Origin: Excoecaria cochinchinensis
Taxonomy: Eukaryota; Streptophyta; Magnoliopsida; Malpighiales; Euphorbiaceae
Direction of reading: 5' to 3'
DNA length: 64,000 bases
Assembly: GCA_947683425.1 (NCBI GenBank)
Contig: CANTUQ010000073.1
Span: 7,164,501-7,228,500, forward strand
Shown here piece after piece: positions 11,265 through 22,152 of the stretch. How positions within the stretch are numbered: position 1 is the stretch's first letter; every line of letters begins with the position of its first letter. The position numbers were made by a program, and so were the translations under genes. The notes under the pieces are model-generated. The model had not been told where the DNA came from and did no database searches. It saw nothing but the letters and a program-made list of their open reading frames with translations.

Positions 11265-14200
11265 GACCCTTGAAGTGGAGGTAGAATTTGTAGTTCTGCC
11301 CATCCCTGCTAACTTCTCAGCTCTGCTTGGGAGACCCTGGTTTCACAAATTAGGAGGAGTGCCATCCATGCTGCATCAGATGATAAAATTCCCACATGAA
11401 GGGGAGGTGGTAACTATTAAGTTAGCCAGGGAGAACCAGGTCTCAGCGCTTGAAATTGCTAATCAGCCATTTAGTGGCTTCCACGTGTCCATGATTAGAG
11501 AAGAGCACGGATCAGTGGATAACCCAGCTGTGGTTAATATGTTGAAGAAGATGCACTATCTCCCCAGGGCTGGATTGGGCAGAAACTCTCAAGGACTGCA
11601 GACTGCGATCACCACTCGAGGTCAGAAGAACCGAAAAGGTCTGGGGTACAGAGGCAGTTTCGGCAAGAAGAAGGCGGCAGACAAGATCCCTCATATTTCA
11701 GAAAGCTTCGTGCCAGCATCCTCAGTTTGTGCATATACTGGCGAAGATGAACCGCAATGGGTGAAGGGGAGAATCGTCCCCGGGTTCGAGATCTTTAATG
11801 ATGTATTTGACTGGAGAGTCGGGTTTATCAAGATTGTTGAAGACTTCTGGGATGAGGAGGTCATGACTCAGGGTATCACTTGGGACAGATGCGAGCCTGA
11901 AGAGGTCGTTACTGAGAAAATGATAGCTGCCAGGCTGAAAGGGAAAGAGAAGATAGCAGAATTAGAACTGAAAATGGGAGATTTGAAGATTCCCTCCGAT
12001 ATGCCTGAGGGGCCTCTACTAAATCAGGAAGCCAGTGAGCAAACTGCGATAGCATCAACCTCTGGAGTAGCAGAAGAGGACTTTAGTCTAGACTGTCTTT
12101 TTATTCCAGAACTCTTTTATGATGTAAATGACAATTATAATATTATTAATAAGGCAAACAATTTCTCTTACTTGTGCGATGTTTCTAATGATTTCAATAT
12201 GCATGAACATGATCATATTCCATCAATTTTTGACATTGATTCCACTGATACAACGCCTTTTAATCTTAGAACCTCGGAAAATCCGAGAGAAATTCTAATA
12301 GCATCAAATATAACTCCTGAGGAGAGAAAACATTTTGAGAGAATAATAAGAAAACATGAAAAAGTCTTTGCCTGGACCTATGAGGACATGCCAGGAATTG
12401 ACCGAGATGTGGCGGAACATGCTATCCCGACTTACCCAGATTATAAGCCTGTGAAACAGAAGTTGAGAAGGCTCAGGCCAGAATGGGCAGACAAGGTCAA
12501 GGAAGAAATTCGACAGCAGATTGAATCCAAGTTCCTTGTTGAAGTGCAGTATCCTACATGGTTGGCAAATGTGGTCCCTGTAGCAAAGAAGAATGGAAAG
12601 GTCAGGGTGTGTGTGGATTATCGAGATCTGAACAAGGCCTGCCCTAAAGATGATTTTCCACTACACCATATCGATGTATTGATAGACAGTGCCGCAAATT
12701 GCGCGATGTACAGCTTTGGAGATGGTTATGTGGGCTACAACCAGATCTTGAACAAAATAGCTGACCGGGTTAAGACCGCTTTCATCACGGAATGGGGGAC
12801 CTACGCATACCGAGTCATGCCTTTCGGCCTGAAGAATGTAGGGGCCACATACTAGAGGATGGCGACTAAGATCTTAAGTGACCTGATCCACAAAGAGGTA
12901 GAAGTGTATGTCGATGACATGATGGTCAAGTCAGCCACCCAAGAGGGACACTTTGAAGCTCTAGAAAAGTTCTTCACCAGGATCGACCAGTATAATCTGC
13001 GGCTTAACCCCAAGAAGTGCATTTTTGGAGTAACTTCAGGAAAACTATTGGGACATGTCGTCAGTCAGAGGGGAATAGAAATTGATCCGGACAAGGTGAA
13101 GGCCATAAGAGAGATGTCTGTGCCGCAAAAAGAGAAGGATGTAAGGAGTTTCCTGGGCAAGCTGCAGTATGTCAGCAGATTTATTGCCAAGCTCACTTTG
13201 ATATGCGAGCCTATTTTTAAGCTGCTTAGAAAGAATCAACCTGTGGTCTGGAACAAAGACTGCCAGAAGGCTTTTGACAGCATCAGAGAATACCTGTTGA
13301 ATCCGCCAGTGCTAAGGCCGCCGCAATCGATCAAGCCGCTTATCCTATATCTGGCAGTAGAAGGCAGTTCAGTGGGCGCCATGATGGCTTAAGAAGATGA
13401 ATTTGGGGTGGAATTTGCAATTTATTACCTCAGTAAGAAGTTCCTAGCTTATGAGATAAAATATGCTGAAGTAGAAAAGATCTGCCTCGCAGTAATTTGG
13501 GTGTCAAAGAAGCTGAGACATTACTTCCATTCATACAAAGTTCAGGCAGTGGCCAAGCAGAATCCGCTAAGATATTTGCAGGAAGCCCCGTCTTTGCTTG
13601 GTAAGATGGGGAGGTGGTTGCTCTTGCTACAGGAGTTCGATGTGCAATACATCACTCGCAAAACTATCAAGGGGCGAGCTGTAACAGAATTTCTTGCTGA
13701 GCATCCTATTCAAGGAGACACTCCCGAGTTTACCTTTCCTGATGAGAGCATAGTCATGATTTCTGTCCAAGGATGGCAGTTACACTTCGACGGGGCAGTG
13801 AATAACAGAGGGGCCGGAATCGAAATCGTCCTGACAATCCCAGATAATGAGAAACTTCCCCTAGCAAAGAAGCTGAGGTACAAAGCAACCAACAATGAAG
13901 CCGAATATGAAGCATGTACTTTCGGGTTAGAAGCTTTAGCGGCATTGGGGGCAAAGAATATAGAAGTATTCGGTGACTCATCTTTGGTGATTAATCAGAT
14001 CCGAGGTGAGTGGGCTGTAAAAGAAGAACGGTTGGTACCCTATGTTGAATATTTGAAAGAGGTATGTGGGCAGTTTGAGACTTGCACTTTCCACTTCGTG
14101 CCGAGAGATGAAAATCGTCTGGCTGATGCGTTGGCAACCTTAGTATCAATGTGGGATAACCCTGAAGGAGTGGCTATGAAGCCAGTGCTAATTTCGAGTT

Positions 14201-15507
14201 CTGATAAGCCCAGCTTTGAGACCGATCCTGTAATGGAAGTAGAAGTGGCGGATGGGAAACCATGGTACTTTGACATTATGAATTACTTGGAAAACAATAA
14301 ATTTCCAGAAGAAGCTACTGAGAAAGACCAGAGGATGATCCGGAAGATATCTACTCAGTTCATATCCTTGGAAGGGGTGTTGTACAAAAGACAGTCGGAC
14401 GGGATTCAGCTCAGGTGCTTGAATGAAAAAGAAGCCCGCAAAGTGATGGAGGAAACCCATGCAGGTTTCTGAGGGGCCCACATGAACGGTTTGACCTTGG
14501 CTAAGAAAATCATGAGACAAGGCTTTTATTGGCTTACGATAGACAATGACTGCTCAAAATATGTTAAGCAATGCCAGTTGTGCCAACAATATGCAGACTT
14601 GAGACACCTGCCAGTATCAGAGTTGCATAACCTGACATCACCTTGGCCTTTCGCTGCTTGGGGGATAGATATCATTGGAGAGATTCGCCCCACAACGTCC
14701 AATGGGCACAGATACATTATAGTCGCGATCGACTATTTTACCAAATGGGTAGAGGTGGAATCCTTCAAGAAAATTGACGCGAGGGATATGGCCAAGTTCA
14801 TAGAGAGAAATATGATCTACAGATATGGCCTCCCTCACCACATAGTGTCTGACAATGGGGTGCAGTTCATGGGAGAAACCAGGAAGCTCCTCGAGAAGTA
14901 TGATATCGAGCATCATAAATCCTCTCCATATCGGCCACAAGCGAATGGAGCGGTAGAAGCCGCGAATAAGAATATGAAGAAGATCCTGTCTAAGATGGTC
15001 CAAACCTACAAAGACTGGGCTGAAAAGCTACCCTTCGCCCTGTGGGGATATAGAACAACGGTAAGGACGTCTACAGGCGCTACACCATTTTCCTTGGTAT
15101 ACGGAACAGAAGCGGTGTTGCCAGTTGAGGTAGAGCTCAAATCACTGAGGGTGGTCATGGAAGCCCAAGTTCCGGAGGCCGAATGGGCGCAGCAGAGGCT
15201 ACAGCACTTGAACTTACTGGATGAGAGTAGGCTGAAAGCTTATTATCATAACCAGATTTACCAGAAGAGATTGGCAAGGACTTTCGGGAAAAAGGTGAGA
15301 AACCATTCGCTGAAAGAAGGGGACTTGGTGTTCAAGCAGATGAGGCCAGGCATACTAGATATTAGAGGGAAATTCAGACCGACCTGGGAGGGGCCGTATG
15401 TCCTTAAGAAGCTGCTGTCCAAAGGAGCTGCAATCTTGTCGGATAGTGATGGGAACGAATTCAAAGAACCGATCAATGTCGACAAACTCAAGAGGTTCCA
15501 TGGCTAA
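11238..15507 (+). pseudogene. pol of the full-length Tat element: RT, RNase H, second RNase H, integrase (three in-frame stops)
   Basis: One frame spans 11,275-15,507, broken by TAG (12,853), TAA (13,390) and TGA (14,470). Order: protease tail (LLGRPWFH), a G-patch-like segment (GLGRNSQGL, about 11,570), RT (VCVDYRDLNKACPKDDFPL about 12,605; YVDDM about 12,907), and a first RNase H whose catalytic positions look degenerate (about 13,250-13,550). A second, archaeal-type RNase H (about 13,760-14,140) keeps FDGA, NNEAEYEA, FGDSS and DALA. Integrase follows: HHCC zinc part (CQLCQQ), catalytic D (GIDIIG), D (SDNG) and E (AVEAANK), C-terminal end near 15,500. Integrase last and two RNase H domains are the Tat signature. 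Two stops fit C-to-T changes of CAG and CAA. Confidence 0.94.
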
Positions 15508-15890
15508 AGACCAAAATAAAAAGAAGAGAATAAAATGCCCTACAGGTCGAAAATCGAAAAAAGGCGGCTGTACTAAAATTGGGAGCCTCGACAGGGTGAA
15601 AACCGAAAAAAGGCATCCTGTGCAAAAATTAGAGGCATGAGAGAAAATGTCCGATCGTGAAAACCAGAGAGGGCTGATTGGTAACAGGAGTTGATGCTGT
15701 TAAAATTTGGTTTCTTGCATTAACAGCGCGTAAGCAGCTGGATAAATGCCAAAACTGATCATGTATGCTGAAATTATATGAAAATGTACATAATTTCGTG
15801 AAATAGAGTAAATATTATTCTTTTCATTTTTGTCATTTTCTAGTTCTGCATTAAAAAGAAATGTAGCACCAAAAGAAATACATATGCAAG
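15508..15890 (+). other. Post-pol A-rich block with repeated gaaaaccgaaaaa motif
   Basis: Three imperfect repeats of about 40 bp (15,545-15,680) share ggtgaaaaccgaaaaaaggc. The same block follows the integrase remnant in the outer relic (about 2,740-2,880, reverse). No gene. It separates pol from the stop of the antisense gene. Confidence 0.6.
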
Positions 15891-15895
15891 CTAAG

Positions 15896-17271
15896 CTAAG
15901 TCCTGCTACTGCTCTCGCCGACTAGATGCTTGAGCCCTCGAGTCCTGTTATCAGATGCTGGACTAAGGATCCACTTCTTGTACTCGTTAGTCGAAGACAC
16001 AGAATGATTGCCGAACCTCGGGATAACAGTCTTCACCGGTAGTTTGCTCCACAGCTCATGATACCGAGCAGCAAACGCAACCGAGAGAGCTCCTCCCCGA
16101 AAGGATAAGGGAACCCTCACTACATCCTGGGTCATCCCGAGCTGGCGCGTACATCGAGAGGTGATGCAGAAGGTGGCTTGACAAAGCCCACAGAGGGGAA
16201 CACACCCCGATGGCCCATCAATGACCACATGAGATAGTGGGAGCCAGGCAGACGTAAAACTGATGTCGTCATCTGACAGCTCGCCAAATCTGGTAATGCC
16301 TTCACCAGTAGTGGCACACCCATGTAATTGTCGACGTGGCAGAAAGTGGCTCGGCGAGTACTGTGGGGTAACTCGAGGGGGTGGCTCAGACAGCATCTTC
16401 AGTTTCTCTTGCAGCCAGATCTGTAAATATAAAAAAAAATAATAATAATAAAAATAAATAAAAAGAGAAAAGAGAAAAAGAAAGAAGAGAAGAAAAAGAA
16501 AAAAAAAGCCGCTAGAGTAAGTAGGGTTTACTTCAGGTAAAAATAAGGCACAGGGTTGTGTGAAAATCTGAAAGGACGCACCTCCCGCTAAGAAAAGCTA
16601 GTGTGAAAATCCATAAAGGACGCACTACCTTTAAAATAATGACGTACCTGGAGCAATAAGGGGCTGCCGGTGAAGGTTGCAGTGGATCCAGAGCTCACAG
16701 CGTCCAAGCCCAGAATGGTTTCAGTCAGAATGAGTGGTAAGGGTGATAATCTCAGATGAAAGTCGTTCAGGACTCCGAACAGGCGGGAGTCATCTGTCAA
16801 ACCCCCTGGAACAACAGTGAGGAAGTTCACCATGCAAAATAAGAATATGATGCTTACCCGATAGGTGGGGATGCCAGTGAACTGATCCAGAGCCTCGATC
16901 AGTGGCCCCATAGCAAAGGAAGAGCCCAGAGGAATCAGCCGGGCGGCCTCAGAAGAAGGTATGCCGAGAGCCATGGCTATGTCCTGGGTCTAGAATAGGC
17001 CGCAGCGGGGGACGCAAGGCAGAGCGCTAGGAGGGAACCAGGCTCCAAGAATGGTAGCTAACTCTTCAGGCATAGGACACAGTTCCTGGTAGGTGAACCG
17101 GAAGACGTGGAACCGGGGGTTCCAGAAGTGGGTCGCCGCCAGAAGGAGGTTCTGATCGGCTTTGACCCGGCACAGATATTTCAGCCCGGACAGAGAGGAA
17201 AGGGCGCCTTCTCCCCAAGTGTGTTTGTCATCTAAGATACGGTGCATCCTTTGGGCTAAAGAAGAAGACAT
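15896..17271 (-). pseudogene. Antisense extra gene of the Tat element, plant-mobile-domain/DUF7745-like, one intron
   Basis: Two exons on the minus strand: 17,271-16,648 and 16,420-15,896. The intron (16,647-16,421, 227 bp) has GTACGT at the donor and a long pyrimidine tract before ACAG; both exons meet in phase 0 (...SPLLLQ / IWLQEKLK...). Landmarks are HTWGEGALSSL, FWNPRFHVFRFTYQELCPM, VPGGLTDDSRLFGVLND and, in exon 2, VPLCGLC. They resemble the retroelement-associated plant mobile domain/DUF7745 proteins (recognised from memory, not searched). The spliced frame is about 381 codons with one TAG at about 16,990. ATG at 17,271 follows a minus-strand TATA box at about 17,345. Antisense extra ORFs are known in Tat-clade elements. 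Function unknown. Confidence 0.75.
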
Positions 17272-17341
17272 GTTGAGAAAGATGAAAGGATCAAGATGTT
17301 GGAAAATGAAGAGACATAAGAAGAGCAAAAATTTTGTAAGA

Positions 17342-17540
17342 ATTTATAGGGAAGTGTCACCGACGGCCTACCCGTCTCTCCAGAGAGACGGCCTGCCCGT
17401 CGGTAGAGATCCACCTGGCAGACGCATGCGTCATCATTGCATTCATCACGCGCATTAACTCGCATTTATTGCGTGACAGACGGCCAGCCCGTCGGTCACC
17501 TACAGACACCCAGCCCGTCGGTCACGAAATTCTATATAAG
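17342..17540. promoter_or_regulatory. Putative bidirectional promoter between antisense and sense extra genes
   Basis: A minus-strand tataaat (17,342-17,349) and a plus-strand tatataag (17,533-17,540) flank four copies of gacggccNgcccgtc or a close variant (17,362-17,376, 17,388-17,402, 17,479-17,493, 17,505-17,519). The same motif precedes the LTR TATA box. Gene starts lie outward on both sides. The arrangement is seen; promoter activity is inferred. Confidence 0.6.
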
Positions 17541-17559
17541 GACGAGTGACAGACGGTGC

Positions 17560-18438
17560 AAACGCTGCTGTCCCTTTCATTTCCTCTCCCAAACCGTTTT
17601 TTTAGCGTTTTTAGCGATTTTTCAAGCATTTCTTTTTATTTTTTCGCGATTTCTTCATATTTTCGCATTCTCTACTCACCGGGTGCTTGGATATTTATAT
17701 TTCTCCAGTTTCTATACTTCTCGCGACTACAAGTAAGTAAATAACTACTTTTTTCTGAATTTTATTTAAATTTTATTTCTTCATTTCTTCTTCTTTTAAA
17801 TTTAGAAATGTTTAGAAAGTTTTAGATGCCTTAGAAATTTAGGGGAGATGCTGCCCATTTTTCTTTATTTTTTATGCAATTAAACCTGAACCTTTGCATG
17901 ATCACATAGAAATAGAATTTTTCTATAACTTTGGTGCTTTAGAAATAGACCCTTATAGCGCACTATTCTGTGTATATATTGATTTTGAGGCCTGAGGCCA
18001 TTGTTTTGTGTTGTTGGGGACTCACTCTTGCCGGGGTGTGTCCCGTTTACATGCGTATATTATTGTTGAGGCCTGAAGCCTATTTTTTTGCCTTTTTATG
18101 CAGGAGGTCGGGCATACCCCTGCCGGGGTGCTGCCCAAATTTTTATTATTTATTCTAGAATTGAATATTTTCATGTATAATGCATGCCTTGGGACCTAGA
18201 AAGCCCATTTTCTTTATTCGCTTCAAATTATTTCCATGCTAATTGCATGTTGTTTTTGCTTTGATATGTGCAAAGCATGAGGGCAGCCTTTGCCCTTTTC
18301 ATTTATTATTAGTTTTCTTTATCTAGTTTTCGGGCCGCCATTGCCCTGGTGAGGCCCAAATGGGCCGTCACCTTGAAAATAAGTCTAATAATACTTGTAT
18401 TGTCAAATTTTCGTTATCTAATTTTTCTCCTTTTGCAG
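17560..18438 (+). other. 5' exon and 5'-UTR intron of the sense extra gene
   Basis: The region downstream of the TATA box at 17,533 has no long frame. A donor aa|gtaagt lies at 17,732/17,733 and an acceptor ccttttgcag at 18,438, two bases before the ATG of the coding exon, giving a 706-bp intron. Two diverged repeats with gaggcctga and gccggggtg lie at about 17,985-18,145 within the intron. Splicing is predicted only. Confidence 0.5.
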
Positions 18439-18439
18439 G

Positions 18440-20468
18440 ATGCCTCCCAGACGTAGAGCACCGCAGGCCTAGCCCGAGATCGTAGTTCTGGGTTGGATGG
18501 ATGCTGAGTCAGCTCAGAGGTATAGAGCGTTGGCTCAGGTAGAGCTTCGGGCCAGCCGTGTCGTGTCTCGGCCATTTCTAGAGGCCCTAGGGATGGCCCC
18601 CAGAGTTTGATTTGCTCGTCGAGGGTGCTGGTTGGACGGAGTTCCTTGAGCCCTCCTTCCAGACTTTTCCAGAGGCTACTTGCCAGGTCTTAGCCACTCT
18701 CCGCTATGCCGGTTTCCAGAGTGCATATACCGACCCAGGGGTGGTTTAGTTTTGGTTCGACGGCGACCACTACAGTATCACCAGGCAGAGATTCACGCAG
18801 GCCATGGGGCTCCCTATAGAGGAGGGGGTCGAGATCCCACGACGAGCTGTGAGACGTGCCCATTGGGCGGCTATTGCCATACCGGGAGTGTTGTATGATC
18901 ATGATACAGCAAAGAGCACCGTACTTGTATCTCAGGCACTCCGATATTTGCACAGAGTGCTATCCAGTTCGTACCTCGGTCGAGCTGGTAATCCAGGGTC
19001 GCTTAATGCGGCCGAGATCTGGAGCCTCTGAGCTATGGTGGCAGGCCAACGTCTCAACATTAGCCATGAGATCTTAGCCAACTTGACCAGAGTCGGCAGA
19101 GGGTTGACACCTGTGGTGATAGTGGGAGGAGTTATCACCCGGCTGCTTCTGAGATTGGGAGTTACCCCTGACAGGTTGAGAGCACCCTTGGGGGAGGGGA
19201 TCCATGTGGATACTGCAGCGGCAGTGCAGATGGGGATGATCTCCCCGATATCAGGGCAGGCAGAGGCCTACAGGGTGCTGACCATTCACGAGACCCGGCG
19301 GATGTTCTCACTTCCCCCCTTGGGTCCAGATCCAGACCACCCGGAGCACCCAAAGGATCAGCCTCCATAGCCAGAGCTCCAGCCTCAGCCCGAGCCTCAG
19401 CCAGAGCACCAGCCTCTACATCCAGACCCAGAGCCCTAGCCTCCTCAGCATCAGACTGTGCCACCGCCACAGCAGCAGGAGCAGCCCAGGACTCCTTCGG
19501 ACTTCGATATAGAGTTCACGATGGATGATCTTTTTGCTGCCTCACCAGCATCTCGAGCACCAACTCCTGTCCCATCACCGGGCATCAGAGTGCAGAGGAC
19601 TACCCGCGGGCTCCCCGAGAGATATCATCCTTATTCTAGAGGCGACCCGGGAGCATCCATCTCTACAACTCTGCCTCTAGAGCCACCACAGCAGCAGCCA
19701 ACACAGCCCGATTTCTCTTAGCTCCTCACTTCCATGTTCACAGCCTTAGAGCGACGGTAGGATGAGAGGGACAGAGCTATTCACGAGAGGTTGGACCGCC
19801 AGTAGGCTGCTATTCAGGAGCAGTCCTAGTCAGTGGAGCGGTTAGCCCGGGAGCAGGCCGGCTACATCGAGCATACTACGCGAGAGTAGGCTCGGATCAT
19901 GGATGCCCTTAGGGATGAGCAGGCTCAGGTCATAGAGACCTTCAGAGGTGAGCAGTTAGGGCTGATCGAGCAGATTGCTCAGGGCCAGAGGGAGCTCAGG
20001 CAGCAGCTCGCTCATGATTTGAGGAAGTCACAGGACCAGGCGTCTCAGAGGGTTGACATGACCCTGCAGATGATTGACGAGTCACTTGACTCTCTGAGAT
20101 CCCGCGTCCAAGCGATAGAGGGGATTCTCTCACCCTTGTCTCAGACCATGAGGGAGTTCAGGGAGTAGGCAGAGCAGCGCTTAGAGAATATAAAGAGAGC
20201 CGCCAGTGAGCAGACCACTCAGTTGAGCCAGGCATTTAAGAAGTTGGGAGGCACAGTATCAGAGACATTGGAGTTTATCAGGACTTGCACCCAGCCTTTC
20301 TTGGATGGCCACGCTCAGATTCGATTCAGGCAGACCCATGACGCCGAGGCAGGACCCTCCATGGCTCCACCTCCGGCACGGCCAGCTCCGCCTCCACCTC
20401 CGCCAGGGATAGTGCATATATCGGATGATGAGGACCCCGATGAGCCCTCTGACTACACACCCCTATGA
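18440..20468 (+). pseudogene. Sense extra gene of the Tat element, Athila-ORF1-like with C-terminal coiled coil (many TAG stops)
   Basis: ATG at 18,440 follows a good splice acceptor. One frameshift near 18,600 moves the frame, which is then readable to TGA at 20,466. The reading is broken by ten TAG (18,470; 18,747; 19,368; 19,437; 19,719; 19,758; 19,803; 19,827; 19,887; 20,166) and one TGA (19,029). The N-terminal half (about 18,600-19,320; QFWFDGDHY-like, AMGLPIEEGVEIP, VVIVGGVITRLL) resembles the Athila ORF1 family. A proline/glutamine-rich linker and a Q/E/R-rich coiled-coil segment (about 19,740-20,170) follow, and an acidic tail (SDDEDPDEPS) ends it. Full length would be about 676 codons. 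Role unknown. Confidence 0.7.
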
Positions 20469-20785
20469 CATTTAGGGAGTCATATTTTTATATATTTATG
20501 CTTTGTATATACGTTGTACAAAATGGATATTTGTAGTGAAAAACTTTTGTTTTCAAAATTTATGAATTTATTCAGTCATTGATGATTCATTCATATAGCA
20601 GATGAATATGTACCTTCACATTCATTCACATTCCAAAGCAAGGAAAATAAAAATGATAAATAACAACTCAATAAAAAAAAAGAACAAATGAAACATGGCA
20701 TAACAAATAAAGCAGAATCACGCCATTATTAAACAGGTTAAAAGATGACCGCTCGAACGTGAACTAACAAAACCTTTTTATCACA
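20469..20785 (+). other. Non-coding spacer after the sense extra gene
   Basis: AT-rich 3' untranslated-like sequence with no recognisable gene or repeat. It leads into the tandem array. Confidence 0.5.
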
Positions 20786-21965
20786 CAGGTACAGAGAGCA
20801 CCGCTTCTCAGATCGAAGCTGCAGTTAGAGAAACACTGCTCTTCACATCGAGTTTGTAGCCAGAAAGCGCTACATCTCTTCAACCCTGCGCAAGCCGAGA
20901 TGAGGCCAGCAGAAGCAGAAGTTGCAGTTAGAGAACACTGCTCTTCACATCGAGATTATAGCCAAAGCATGCTACATCTCACGATTCACGCGGTAGCCAG
21001 AGAGCGCTACGCACCTTGCAGATCGGATGGGGGTTAGCAAGGGAACTTCGGATCGAAGCTGTGGTCAGAGAGTGCCGCACTTCACCAGACCGAGATTGTA
21101 GCCAGAGCATGCTACATCTCACGGTTCACGCGGCAGCCAGAGAGTGCTACGCACCTTGCAGATCGGATGGGGGTTAGCAAGGGAACTTCAGATCGAAGCT
21201 GTGGTCAGAGAGTGCCGCACTTCACCAGATTGAGATTGTAGCCAGAGCATGCTACATCTCACGGTTCACGCGGCAGCCAGAAAGTGCTACGCACCTTGCA
21301 GATCGGATGGGGGTTAGGAAGGGAACTTCGGATCGAAGCTGTGGTCAGAGAGTGCCGCACTTCACCAGACCGAGATTGTAGCCAGAGCATGCTACATCTC
21401 ACGGTTCACGCGGCAGCCAGAGAGTGCTACGCACCTTGCAGATCGGATGGGGGTTAGCAAGGGAACTTCAGATCGAAGCTGTGGTCAGAGAGTGCCGCAC
21501 TTCACCAGATCGAGATTGTAGCCAGAGCATGCTACATCTCACGGTTCACGCGGCAGCCAGACAGTGCTACGCACCTTGCAGATCGGCTGGGGGTTAGCAA
21601 GGGAACTTCAGATTGAAGCTGTGGTCAGAGAGTGCCGCACTTCACCAGATCGAGATTGTAGCCAGAGCATGCTATATCTCACGGTTCACGCGGCAGCCAG
21701 AGAGCGCTACACACCTTGCAGATCGGATGGGGGTTAGCAAGGGAACTTTGGATCGAAGCTGTGGTCAGAGAGTGCCGCACTTCACCAGATCGAGATTGTA
21801 GACAGAGCATGCTACATCTCACGGTTCACGCGGCAGCCAGAGAGCGCTACACACCTTGCAGATCGGATGGGGGTTAGCAAGGGAACTTCAGATCGAAGCT
21901 GTGGTTAGAGAAACACCGCTCTTCACATCGGGATTGTGGCTAGAGAATGCTACGTCTCACGAACA
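20786..21965 (+). repeat. 140-bp tandem repeat array (3' region of Tat element)
   Basis: The marker gatcggatgg (one copy gatcggctgg) recurs at 21,021, 21,161, 21,301, 21,441, 21,581, 21,721 and 21,861, an exact 140-bp period. Units differ at only a few positions. Each unit contains three related sub-blocks with cagag(a/c)(g/a)(t/c)gc followed by tac or cgcac. The flanks (20,786-21,020 and 21,900-21,965) hold shorter, diverged pieces. Such arrays in Tat 3' regions are a known source of plant satellites. Confidence 0.95.
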
Positions 21966-22137
21966 GCTACCGGTCGAGACGAGATCGGTAGGGGTATCTT
22001 CGCATCGCCGAGCAGACCGAGATGAGGTCTACCCAGCAAAAGGCACGGAAGGTAAGAACCGTCGCAGGTACGCCCTCTTTCTTTTTGTCCTTTCTCTGAG
22101 TTTTGGCTTATCTAGGTGCTGGTGCACTAGTTTCCCC

Positions 22138-22152
22138 AAAACTGGGGGCAAC
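22138..22152 (+). other. Polypurine tract of the full-length Tat element
   Basis: aaaactgggggcaac directly precedes the TGTAAGC start of the 3' LTR. It corresponds to the tract beside the outer relic's LTR at 1,176. Confidence 0.75.

Noticed and set aside
18440..20468. Alternative genetic code with TAG as glutamine
   Set aside because: Neighbouring genes use ordinary stops and the organism is a plant; deamination of CAG explains the pattern.
20786..21965. Regularly spaced repeats resembling a CRISPR array
   Set aside because: Units are contiguous 140-bp tandem copies without unique spacers, inside a plant retrotransposon.
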